A DNA stretch of 64,000 nucleotides from Asterella californica (Eukaryota; Streptophyta; Marchantiopsida; Marchantiales; Aytoniaceae), in the NCBI GenBank assembly GCA_036924285.1, contig JAYKYS010000019.1:3100001-3164000 (forward strand), written 5' to 3'. The notes under the pieces are model-generated. The model searched no databases and had not been told where the DNA came from. It saw nothing but the letters and a program-made list of their open reading frames with translations. Below are positions 13,201 through 24,087 of this stretch, one piece after another. How positions within the stretch are numbered: position 1 is the first letter of the stretch; every line of letters begins with the position of its first letter. The position numbers were made by a program, and so were the translations under genes.

Positions 13201-16200
13201 TGACTAAGTACCCTTTCCTTGCTGGAGTGAGGTCCGGGCTCAGATCCCGGGTGAACTCCTGTGTGGGTTTGAGGGTTATCGAACCAGTGGCCGGACAGGC
13301 ACGCAAACAGCAAAAACACCCTGGAACATTCAAGCCTTGCGATGTTGGATGCAGTGGCCAAGCAAGGTATATTGTGGAAGGCAACTGGAGGGACTTCTTG
13401 TGGAAGTTGTCGATGAGCAAGGGAGACGAGATAATGCGGTTAATGGTACAGGTCTGGCAGTGAGCTGGGTCCCAAACGCGACCTTCAATTTCACTCAAGG
13501 CGTCTGTGCATTGCCTACCATCCATTTTCCTCGCAATCCACGAATCTGGGTTGGCACAGCTTTTCTGGAAAACAACCATGACATTACATTAAGACTGGAG
13601 GTACTGCTCTTCACGGCATACCCTGATCTGCATAGCTTGTGCCTTATGGGAGAAGTTGCAGATAACAACGTAGTTTTTATTTAGTCCCCGCTGGTTTTGC
13701 TGAATGTGTCTTCACTATTGTAACCAGGTGGAAGTTGGAATGGCTGTTGCTGTGATGCTGGTCTCTTTACCTAATTGTGGACCCATCAGAACCAAGAGCG
13801 GGGAGCCATTCGCTTTACGATTCCGAACTGTCGATGAGCACATGCAATCTGGTATTCTTACCCATGAGTTGAAAGCAGGAGTAAGTCACCTCCCAGTTAC
13901 TCAAGAGTCAAGAAGATTCGTTGTGGGATTCTTTTCGACCGGTTTCTTTACTGCAGGAGGGACAAGTCGGGGAATCGGCCGGGTTGAAGGGCACCATCTT
14001 CTTATCTGATGGTGATGGCTCGTGCATGAACATTTTAGATTTGCCAATAAAAGTTGTGAACGTGGCGAAGCAACCAGTGTAGATCTTTATACGGAGTGAT
14101 GCAAAACTTGATCGTATTCTTTCATTAGCCTTCACTATTTACCTCGTCCACCGTTACACTGGGATGGGTCCTCATTGTCCTTGATATGGATCTTGATGAT
14201 AAATCCAGGACCGACTGGTCTAGAAAAGTTGCATGTAGCATTCGAGAGGAAAAAGAGAGCTAAATGTATCAACTGACTAGGAGTTACTTTGGCTTTCCAA
14301 TGCAGCTAGCAGTCAGCATATGTTCTCAGCAGAGTCCAGAAGTTGCGGATCCTCTCAGGAACCCCAAGGACCAGATTCCGATTCTGGAGTTAACGGCAGA
14401 TGCAGGAACGTGCGAGGCGTTACTCACGTTATCAAGGGAAACCGGAACTTACTTTCTCAAACTGTCGCATGTCGGACGTGAGATAGGAGGCATGGTGGAG
14501 TGGAAAGTTTTCGTTGATCATGGAAAGCTGAGTAAACTCGTGCCCTTCCTAACGAGCACGGAAGGCAAGCCTCAGCACAACAAAGTGGGGATCTGGTCAC
14601 TCCAAGTGGCTGCAAGAGATCTCTTTCCCTACCTGGTGATAGAGTTGTTGGACTCGGACAACAACCTCTGCATCCGCTATGACACGGGAGTTGTTAATCT
14701 TCTCTGTCGGCACTGCCCAGAGTGGAAACCTTTAAGTGCAAAAGTCAGGGGAGGTAAAGCTGTGTTTGAGGAATTCGTCATGCCGTTGGACCCAGGAAAT
14801 TATGAAGCGTACTTCGAGATGAGTGTTACAGAGACGGGTCCTGAATTTCAAGTTCCCATTAGGTATTCAATCGCACTCGAGGTTATACTTGGAAATTATC
14901 CGTCACAACTCACTATTGAGGCAGAGCCAGCAATCGAAATTTGCCTTTCTGAAACAGTACCACAATTTTTACCTGAAACTGTGGTTACAGTGCATTCTCC
15001 AGATGGCCAACGACTCAAGAACCGAGTTAAACTTGTAACAAAAGTACTGAACGCTGAATCGGATGTTGCAGAAGGCACAGAACGAGAAATTATTTGCTAT
15101 CATGCCTCAAACAGCAATTTCTCAGAGGCAATGCTTGAACAAAGCAAAAGGCATTGTGGCAATTCGAAGTACATCTGTAATGGACTACCAGTTCCTCTTA
15201 AAACTGGAAAATATTTCCAAGTGATCTATCTGGATGACCCTACATACCATGTTGATCCCATCTCTAGACCTTTCTTGCTCAAGCCTGGTCCACCGGATCA
15301 AATTGCAATGTGTCAAAAGAGAACAGGAGAAGAGTTGCAACAGCTGGAAGTTAAGGTGGTTGATACCTATGGTAATATTTGTTCTGAAAGCTCTGGTAAG
15401 CTCGCCTTGAGCTTGACTCTTGACAAGGCAAGAAATTTCCCAAGATCAGACAGCATCAGTGAACCTTGTCACATACTTAGCAGGTCCACAGGAGACCTCG
15501 TCGCAGGCGTTTGCAGGTTCGACAAGTTTGAAATCAGCACTGGGATCGAAGGAATGTATGACATAAGGGTTTTTTGTGAAGTTCGCACTGAGCATGTCAT
15601 TTCTTCGGCACCAATACGGGTCCTAGTCACCAGTGGTAATATAGTTCACTCGGTGCTGGAGCGCTTCAGAAAGTTACAATCATTGACCCAGGTTATATCT
15701 TTACCGTATAATCATACCTTACAGTCACTGTATGACATTGTGCTAGTAGCGTGCTGATATGCTGATTTTCATTCTTTGTTTTTCACAAGTTTATACCACG
15801 TCTCTCTGTTTCCTTGAAGAGTCATGAAAATAGTCCTTCCACTTAATCTAGACAGAGTAAATATTGGATAATATGGAAAGATATGTTTTGATGAATACGA
15901 TATGTCTCTAACCACGCTACCAGCTCTAAAATATATTGGCCTTAACCAGGAATTGAAGACAAAGGCGCAGGAAATGACCCAAGTTCATGAGGATCTTGTT
16001 TCCCTAAATGATCGATTGGCGAGGGTTCAGAAGAAAATTGGCGAGTTGAATGGTAAAACTCACCCAGTACAATGATGGCAATGATCAAAAGACATTTGTA
16101 CTTGAATGCGGAGCTTTTTTTTACGTCTTGCATACTCAGAGTGACGATTCTTATTTACCATTAACAGTATCAAAGAGATGAACTAATGGGTACTTCAAAG

Positions 16201-17857
16201 GTGCAGAACACGTCCCACGGAGAACTTGGGTTACCGTGCTGACACCAGGAAGTATTAGAGTTCTAGCTTGTACCAGTTGCTTCTGTTGTACATGAACGCC
16301 CAAGCCTTCTTGGTAGTAACGCATTCTCAAAATTCTTGGATAGCAGAGGATGTAACCAAGTTGAGAGAGCAAGAAGGAAGATTAAAAGCAATTCATCTGA
16401 AAGATGAACAGATTTTAGAGCTTCTGGACCATGCTGTTCGGACGAGGCAAGATGTGCAGAAGGCAATCGAGAAACTTCCCTGGCCACTATCATCTCCTCT
16501 GAATATGTGTAAGAGAATGCGGAAGAGCGACGGAAACAGTGCACGAGCAAATCCCATTTTTGACATGGTAATAATGCTAGCTGAAGTAGAGGATAGTCGT
16601 CTTAACAGGTAATCTGTGATCTCTTATCCTGTATTCAGATTCGTTCACAGCTTTCTTCTGAACGAAATCATTAGGAGTCTCAGGTAGATTTGTAAGAAGA
16701 AAATATCATATTCAGACCTATTCCCATGCATACAGCGTTCTCTCGGTGTACCTTGGAGACAGCAACTTGCTGATGGTTGTCTGCGAGACTCGTAAGGGAC
16801 TCCACGAATTGACGTCCGTTTTTAATGAGTGGGATGGACGATGTGAAGTTATATGCCTCGAGGAATATTCAGACTGGTACGTGCCAACATTATCCACCCG
16901 GCGCTCTGAACATGAACGGTTTGACTGATCTCTCTCACATTCGAGTAGAAGACTGACTTAATTATTGTCTGCTAATATGAAGTTGTCGAGTATTACCAGT
17001 AGCTACCAGTCACCCACAGCAACTCCTACAACTTTCGGAGCCGTCGTGGAATGGTGGAAAGAGACCACGAGGTTTTCTGGGCTTTGCTGTAAACTTGATA
17101 CACCTGAAGTGTGATCACTTGCACCTTCGGAGGACTCTCTTTTATTACCTTCTAGGCGAGGCCCAAGTGTATGATACCGAAGAGAACATGAGAATGGGAC
17201 TGAAGAATCTGTCACGTCCACCTGGCGCAATGTCTCTAGACGGAGCTCTTGTCAAAGAAGATCCAAATCAACACCAACTTGGACGAGGGTGAGAAATTAC
17301 GTACTTGATGAAGATGTTTCAGTAAGATAGGACTCCGAAATTTCCTTGTACGTGATAAACTCCCTTACTTCACTTCCGTAAAAGGCATCCGTAAGTGTCT
17401 GAGCCGATGGTAGTGAACTGTTAAAAGGAGTGTATACATGGGAAATTTGAAGTGCTTACATTCTGTTGATATACGATTTCTATTCAGTGATCCGACAATC
17501 AGCTTCCCCTCTGTGACTTCTGCGGAGCGAACTCAGTGCAGCTTGCTACCACCGGCTTGTCATGCTTTTGAGAGAGAGAAGAGGTGGAATGCTCTTGGTA
17601 AGCAGATTCTGGACCGATTGACCGACATAGAAAGCTGCAAGGAGCAAAAGTCGGATATCGGCATGCAGATTACGGAACTGGAAAATATATTCATCCTCCA
17701 AAAGGAAGATCACAACGAAATGCACGACATGGTAAACGATCTTGTGGACGAAGTGCACGCCATTAAACCTGTGGCTGAACTCATCCACCCCAGGTTAGGC
17801 AATGAGGAGAACCAAATCCGTGTCTTTCTAGTAGCGCGTGGAGTTGACGCTCTCTAA
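1210..17857 (+). CDS. GMI1: GMI1/SMCHD1-like GHKL ATPase with SMC hinge domain (37 exons)
   Basis: A very large chromatin ATPase of the plant GMI1/DMS3 and animal SMCHD1 family, which acts on chromosomes in DNA repair or silencing. I assembled 37 exons with matching phases at every junction, 6,663 nt, predicting 2,220 residues; Arabidopsis GMI1 is shorter (roughly 1,600 residues from memory). Seen: an N-terminal disordered region; the ATPase N-box ALADEVDNALQAVW (about 224-240); DSGPGMD (262-268); and KYGAGG (307-312). After these come PHGSFTK and RWLGRLLPDAKW blocks, many beta-rich Ig-like repeats, a coiled coil (about 1836-1870), a hinge (about 1870-2095, including TLFYYLLGEAQVYDTEE) and a C-terminal coil. 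The start is the first ATG of exon 1. The C-terminus assumes read-through to the TAA at 17855; splicing within exon 37 is possible. Family assignment is strong. Individual boundaries of exons 10, 11, 17, 31 and 34 are less certain. Confidence 0.9.
2234..2258 (+). repeat. (TCAAT)5 microsatellite in intron 1
   Basis: Five perfect copies of a 5-bp unit lie 30 bases upstream of the acceptor of exon 2. Confidence 0.9.
3487..3515 (+). repeat. Perfect 12-bp hairpin in intron 7
   Basis: AGAATGCCTTTT at 3487-3498 pairs exactly with 3504-3515 across a 5-nt loop. It sits ten bases after the exon 7 donor, so the pre-mRNA could fold close to the splice site. Confidence 0.85.
5496..5668. mobile_element. 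MITE-like insertion in intron 12 (17-bp perfect terminal inverted repeats)
   Basis: GTTAACTCTATTCATAT at 5496-5512 is exactly inverted at 5652-5668, delimiting a 173-bp segment. Inside, the motif AAATAACGATATGCT occurs twice and once more with one change, separated by a T-run. No coding capacity. No clear target-site duplication was recognised, so the element class is open. Confidence 0.6.
6967..7108 (+). repeat. Tandem duplication, 71-bp unit, in intron 14
   Basis: Two adjacent copies begin GAGCTCCTTGTC at 6967 and 7038 and differ at only a few bases. Non-coding. Confidence 0.9.
10543..15691 (+). other. GMI1-like exons 22-32: Ig-like repeat region
   Basis: Exons: 10543-10673, 11168-11366, 11667-11772, 11915-12015, 12216-12314, 12610-12676, 12907-12998, 13355-13600, 13728-13880, 13957-14076, 14306-15691. 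Repeated motifs of the type 'D-x-x-G-N' (ARDKFGNN, VVDEQGRR, VVDTYGN) after a proline/glycine turn mark successive Ig-like beta-sandwich domains, as in SMCHD1 and GMI1. Exon 32 is unusually long (1,386 nt) for this gene. The end of exon 31 (donor GTGTAG at 14077) is inferred from phase and is the weakest junction. Confidence 0.78.
10853..10880. repeat. Perfect 28-bp palindrome in intron 22
   Basis: Bases 10853-10866 (TAAAGGACTAATGT) are the exact reverse complement of 10867-10880 with no spacer. Such a sequence could form a cruciform or bind a dimeric protein. No function can be assigned. Confidence 0.92.
15950..17857 (+). other. GMI1-like exons 33-37: coiled coil, SMC hinge, C-terminal coil
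   Basis: Exons: 15950-16052, 16344-16608, 16736-16876, 17010-17288, 17488-17857. Exon 33 is a short coiled coil (heptads in MTQVHEDLVSLNDRLARV). Exons 34-36 encode the hinge, with VLSVYLGDSNLLMVVCE, GFLGFAVNLI, TLFYYLLGEAQVYDTEE and GAMSLDG in the order found in DMS3/GMI1; this fold mediates dimerisation and nucleic acid binding. Exon 37 is a charged alpha-helical tail ending with TAA. Exon 34 may start at 16344 or 16347, both in frame. Confidence 0.87.
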
Positions 17858-20800
17858 GAGTGCTATATACTGCCGTACTGAGAACCGTAATCCATCAGGT
17901 TTTTGCGCCGTAGGTTGTGACTTTATAGTAAAATGCTGTAGGATAGTCAGTTTCGTCCATGACAGATGCAAACGGGGATGCAACGGTTTATATACACCAA
18001 CACTGTCCACTTCTTTAATGTGATGAAAGCATCCTTTGGAGCAAACTCCTGTCAGTGCAAGCAATCCACCTCCTGTATCATCTTTTATTGAGGATCTTGC
18101 TAGTCCTTGTGTCGTATATATCTACCATGTTTTCTCTCTCCATTCTTTGCTAAACGAGGGCCAGTCAACTGACAGCTATACGTTGCTGGACGTCGAGAGT
18201 TCGTTTGCTTTATCATACCCCTCTTAACATAGGTGTGGCTTGATCATCCCCCTCTTAACAATGTATGGCTTGATAACACATCTGACTGGCTATCAACTGG
18301 TTTCTCACTTTATTACTTTAGTGAGATCATTATGTTAGTGACATTTCGGATTGCAAACATTAACTTTTGGATAATGTATCTTCAGATCGTCTCCCGTGTA
18401 TTTAATTGTTAAACAATTTGAATGATAGATATTTAATCACGATCGAAAACAGCGAAATGACTAACTTACCACTTATCAGTCAAGGGGGGTGATCAAGCAA
18501 ATTTCTGTATTATTTGTTGAAACGAGTTCGTACTCAGGAGTCGGAACTCAGCCGTATGCTGCCGTATCTCGTGCACCTGGTTGAGATTCCGACCGTAATA
18601 CGTTACTCGGATTAAGCTCCACTCTTGTCTGCAACACAGGCCGAAATCACCATGTAAACCCAAACTGCGAGTTACGACCACAAGATACTTGGAACCACGA
18701 GTCGCGAAACACTTTTTCTCGCTACAATCTTTTAAACAACAAATTATCTTTTTAAATACTGATCCGATGATCACAGTCTTGAAATGATGCAATGAGAAGA
18801 CTGTCCTGAGCTACACAGATTTCGAAATCAAAGTTACAGCCTCGGGTAATGCTCATTGTGGCGCCTGACAGGCCGGGTTAAGCGTATAAGCGATACAGTC
18901 TTACTAAGAGTAAAACATAAACCACAAGTGCCATTATATTAATGATAGGATATTCTATCAGAATCAGTTTCAGTTCAATATTCAGAAGATTAGTTGTAAT
19001 AGGCTAACTCATCGAATTTATATATTTCTCATGTTCTATTCATTATCTAAAATTAATGATCTAATATTCAAAATGATCAAAATTTTAAGACCTATAAAAT
19101 AAACCGTCGTTGTCTTCAAACCCGAGATCTGACAATTGAAAAATAAACCAAAAGAATAAATTGTGAGGTGAACTACAAATAAAAATTATATTCATTTTTT
19201 AATTTTGAATAATTCTCAAGTCAAATAGACTCTTCTTAAAATGCGTAAAAATTTTGTAATTGTGATCAACTCAACTGGAATCAAGATAGATTTTATAGCA
19301 CTCAATTTTCAGAGAGAATTTCTCAAAATTTATCATTAAAATTAGATTTTTTGAAAAAAGATTCAAATGAACTCTTGTTACAATGAACGAAAATTTTGTT
19401 GCAGTGAATAACTCACCTAGAAATGAAAATTATAATATTTAGTTTCACGATAAAATTTACCAAAATTTACAATCAAAATTATATTTTCCAACAAAAGATT
19501 CAATTCATCTCTGTCTCCCCATGTTCAAACCTCAACCATCTAAGCTACTAAACCTTTGTACATCAAAGCAACGTTGTTGCTCATATACTCCTACCGATTA
19601 TTCTAAACAAGTCTTACCAGAAAAGGTCCATTTGGACTAAATGTACAGCACACAGCTCCGTCCCGTGTGGCTTCACTCAGATTAGCCATGGCCGGCCTCG
19701 GGAGCGATGGTCGTGAGTGATGGTTTATTCGGAAGAAATGATAAAAGTGAGAAGCCACGATGGACAGAGCTTGTGAATCTTAAATGTCTTCCAGATTTCT
19801 CTTTTCATTCGCTTAATTATCATAATCCATGCTTTAAATAACATCCTTGTATATGTGATCGTTATAGAGGTCCTGTTCATTACAGGCGGCTCGTGGCCTC
19901 GTGAAGTCACTGATTCCAAATTGACAAACCAATCCAATGCTTTCACATCGACAAGCCATTGTTAAAAGTTCGCTTTGGAGAAACCACCAACAGCAAAGAT
20001 AAATCAACTAATCATCATACTACGAGATAAGCCGCTGGCAAGATACAAAGGAAGAAACCTGACAGACCTTTAATATACAGCATAACCTACTGCTGGTTCA
20101 CAACCAACAGAAGGTCATGTCTCTTAATCCTTTTCTGTATTCCTGTATTTTTGTCAGAGTAGAATTTGGATAGTAACCTGCATTAGTCTTTAAGAATGAG
20201 CAGCGAACAACGCTAACAATAAAGAACAGCGTAATCGGCTGAAGACACGGCTTTGGTAATCGATAGACAACTGCAGCTTATCACATAGAACTGTGGGTTA
20301 CGAAAGTTCTGAGTGATAACCCACCATTTTTAAATAACCCACTGAAAACTTAGAAGAAAATTCCGAGAAGAGTTTAAACAAGCCTAAACTTCATACAATA
20401 TCTCACATATCTTCCAGTACTGTTTCCGGCCATACCCAGGCAACGCTCGTTGCTAAAAGGTTGCAAAAAGCAGACTAGTGGGAACCAGCGAGTACAAACC
20501 AAAAGGGAATGACTAAGATATGGTGCCTATGGTGCTAGGATACCCAACTGAAATGAGATGCTGCAAAAGCTGATCCAAAGCCCATCACCAAGTAATCCAA
20601 ACGCCGCCGAGCAACTGAGAACTCCTGCAAAATTTGCATGTACACAACGCTGCCACAGCCTGTTTATTCCAATGTTCATCGTACTTATGACATGTTTCAC
20701 CCCAGTATATGTCAAAAACACCATGTCGGAAGGATTGTACAGTTACAGTATCCTGCTCATAGTTGTTGCACAATTTAATATCGAATCATCTCGCTCAAGC

Positions 20801-21955
20801 TCCAGACCTTAGCGGCTGTTCTCCTGCTACACAGACAACACTTCAACCTGCTATGGAGTGCACGAGATTTCTTACCCAAGCAGAATATAATAAAAAAACG
20901 AATCATCCCTACAGAGAATCGATCTAGTATATTCGAAGCTTCAATGAAATGCTCCAAAGTTGATTCCTATCTCGCAGTTCGGAGGGAGACGAGCAAGTTA
21001 TTCAACATGGTCTACTCTCTCCCGTTCTCCAACGCAAGCGATTTCACCGTACTAAAATGACTTAAGGACCAAAAAAAGTTACTCAAATCGACTGTAAACG
21101 TACACATATGCTATAGTACCCACAATTACCAGTATGATGAATCGCCTTCCGGCATTTGCAAATCATCCTGACAAACAAGGGTTGAAAGCACACTCCGATC
21201 ATTCAGATAAGTTGATACAGATAAGTTGATACACGTTACATCATGATATACTACCTCTTCGACCACTGTTTCAAGGCTTAAACTGGAATTCCAACGTTGT
21301 AAACCCACGATATTGACTAAGCTGGTACTACAACAAGACACTGTAAAACAACTGTTCCAACAGCTTGGTCATATACCGTTGGAAGTGAGACACTTTGACC
21401 TTGAAACGACCGATCTCACAGCAGGGAGAGAGAGACAAGAGGTCTGTTCGGAGATCTTCATGAAAATACAGAGCAGATCATGAACCACATATATAGTCCC
21501 GGTCTCCATAAGGATGTAACCTTTTCCGCAAGGTCGCTGACGAGAGAGTTGTCGGTTCTTAGGAACAGAAGCGGGAACACAAGAAGCACGCTACTGACGT
21601 CGAAACAGTACGTTACGGAGAACCTAAAGTGCCACAAAGGACTTGGGTTTTGACACCTTCAGGACTGTGTAACGTGGGACTTCTCCTCCAAGTTGATAAC
21701 TGCCAAGATCTGCACCATACACATGGTGTCAGCAACAAATGTACTCGGCATTCAACAATACTTGTGGTTCCCGAATGACGCAATCTATGTATGGTGTGTC
21801 CCAAGTACCCAGAAGAGGCACGTCAAGCCCTTCAACCTGGTGTGCTGGAACTCTTATACTAGTAAGCAGAAACTTACTTGTCAAGAAAAACGCGAGAAAT
21901 CATTCCCATAGTGAGGTATGTTGTCCGGAATTTCTATAAATCTGATTAAGCACTA
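17858..21955. other. Intergenic region between GMI1-like and ZNHIT3-like genes
   Basis: The two genes are convergent, so this holds their 3' flanks. 18.2-18.5 kb has short repeats of CTCTTAACA and a weak inverted repeat around CTTGATCA (about 18238 and 18497) that may be a decayed MITE. 18.9-19.5 kb is AT-rich with diverged repeats of AAAATTTTG-type sequence. Around 20546-20634 on the - strand an acceptor-like TTTTGCAG precedes a short frame ending at a stop. It could be a terminal exon, but I found no partner exons. Confidence 0.5.
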
Positions 21956-24087
21956 TCATCTCCCACCGATCCTAAAGGCTGTGTATCCGACCTTCTCTGT
22001 AAATTGTTTGAAAGCTACCCCTTCCATCGCCTTATCAAGATCCTGCAAACCAACCAGTCATATGTGGTCAACTGGTATTTGTTAACTGGTCAACTGGTAC
22101 TTATTTCAGCTGGTAGCTAGTCATTAGCCATCGCAATCGTCTGAAATGTCAGTGAATATTGCTCATCAGTGATAGTTTACTTGGGAAAATATGACATTTT
22201 TAATAACAGAGAAACAAAATCTACCTCGAAAGCCAGGTTACGGAGCTAGCAGTACCTTTTCGGGGCTGACGGACGAATCTATTCTTTGGATAACCTTCCG
22301 TAGTTCATCATCTCTCAGCATACTACGGATGTCAACAGACGATGCTGCAGGTGAACTAAAAGTCAGTTTTTGAAAAGTGGCCAACTTCCATCAGCTCAGC
22401 ATACTACGGATGTCAACCGACGATGCTGCAGGTGAACTAAAAGTCAGTTTTTGAGAAGTCGCCAACTTCCATCAGCTTCTTGAAACAATAAGTGTGACAC
22501 ATTTTCTCCCGAATGAAAATCTCTGAAGTGCGAGAATCATGAAGGGTGTATATTACAAGGCGAGGAGTAGCACCCATAGCCTCCAACTGAGCTCGACGTA
22601 ACCTCCATCCGGATTCATCTTCATTCTCTTCAAACGACCGAGGTGGTTGCTGTGCAACTTCTGCACAGGTGCATACGGGGATTTTCTGTCAGAGAGAACG
22701 ACTTGATTCCTTGAGACCCGATCACTAAGGCAGAATTCTAAAACCTCGTAAGGACCATCCAGAACGTTCGGCATCATCTACCGGATGGTCCAGAACCAGG
22801 AAAGCACCACTCTAGGAACAGGAATGGTTAGAAATCCGGCAGTCAGTGGCCCGGGCAGCTTGGGGTCGAGTCCTCCTACCGGGGGGACTCATGCTGTGCA
22901 AGGGCAGCTGCACACGGCGGCAGAAAGCCCCACAGCGAAAAGAGGCCTAAAAACAAAATCGAACCAACAAAAATAATAATAATAATAATCCGGCGTCAGT
23001 GATCAAATCTGGGGGCAATAAAGGTTTGCTACGATGTGGCCAAATGCAAGCACCAGGCGGATTAGAAGGACCCCACTTAGAATACCTAAAATTGTTCGCA
23101 ACGGACAAGAGTTTCTGCCGAGGAGCACTGCCCCCTGAGAAAATTTCCCGTATTAAGTGATTTGCCAACCATATCGTCTATAAGTGAACCATTCTCCGTT
23201 GCAAAGAGGAAGCTGAAAATTACCATCGTTTCCCGTAGCAGCGGAAGGATCCGGCGGCTTACTGCACGGAGTAACTGCAAGAGTAAAGTCGACATGAGTT
23301 GGAGCAAAACATGAAGAGGAAAGATGGAAGCTCTTCGTACCCGAGTCTTACATGACATACAAATTAAACGGTACAGTGTTCAGTAGTTAAGTCAACTAAT
23401 CTTCTTTAAACAATCTGTTTTTTATGAAAAATTTGGAAGTTTTACTTGCAGTATATCAAGAAGCAAACAGATTATCACATCCAAAGTGACCAGCAGGCTG
23501 CTAACCTTTGTGAGTCTTGTAGCATGGCAGCGAACAGCTGCAACAGACGCAGAACATCAAACTAGTTATGAGCTCGAATCACCATACACGACTAAATCTG
23601 TCCCTATTCCTCGTCGAAGTATCATCCTCATACTCACAGTTCTCCGATTCTGACCTTGGACAGCCTCTATCTCAACCCTGATGACATAAATCCCCACAAA
23701 AATGCAAGGCAAACGAGACTTCCGGCAAAAGTGCATGTCAATCATGAAAATTATATACAGCGAAGCATCATTTTTCTACTCGAGTATCTCTGGCCTATGA
23801 CCTAAACCTCAGATAAACCCCAATATGAAAATCCTCTCCCTTCGCAAAATCCCCTTCACTATATACAGCACCAGATGACGGAAAACGCACAGCGAGAAAA
23901 CAAACTACCGAATGCCACCAAGTTGCCGTAGCAAAAAGGAACAGAGAAGCTCAATCGAGCGCTCAAAAGCACCGACCGAAAGAGACTGGAAGCGTACGCG
24001 AGGACAAAGCACTTACTAAGGCGTGAGACAACTGGGGCATTTGTACTTGGACTCCGCCTCGAAACAAACTCCGCATTTGGGCGCCAT
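21956..24087 (-). CDS. ZNHIT3: ZNHIT3-like HIT-type zinc finger protein
   Basis: A small protein of the ZNHIT3/Hit1 family, which with NUFIP/Rsa1 helps assemble box C/D snoRNPs. Exons placed on the - strand: 24087-24017, 23537-23506, 23274-23224, 23134-23086, a poorly resolved middle, an exon ending at 22574 (start 22685 or 22649), 22344-22256 and 22042-21956 with TGA. The start ATG opens MAPKCGVCFEAE. The HIT finger is spread over three exons: CGVC, YKCPSC, YCSLPCYKTHK and TPCSK, giving the expected Cys/His ligands. The C-terminal part has WRLRRAQLEAM joined in phase to ASSVDIRSMLRDDELRKVI and then LDKAMEGVAFKQFTEK, which matches the conserved C-terminus of plant homologues. All resolved junctions agree in phase except around the exon between 23086 and 22685, which is incomplete in my model. 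Confidence 0.8.
22314..22476 (-). repeat. 81-bp tandem duplication spanning a splice acceptor
   Basis: Two near-identical 81-bp units (a few substitutions) each contain, on the - strand, the end of an intron, the acceptor CACCTGCAG and the first ~30 nt of the penultimate ZNHIT3-like exon. Only the 3'-most acceptor (exon starting at 22344) gives an open frame. The upstream copy runs into TGA just after the duplicated exon part. Confidence 0.9.
22974..22990 (+). repeat. (AAT)n microsatellite in the ZNHIT3-like gene
   Basis: About five AAT units lie within a presumed intron of the - strand gene. Confidence 0.7.

Noticed and set aside
22553..22777. 74-codon - strand frame (GPYEVLEF..., HLGRLKR) resembling an integrase C-terminus
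   Set aside because: The same bases in another frame encode WRLRRAQLEAM, which continues in phase into the ZNHIT3-like exon. The integrase likeness is weak.
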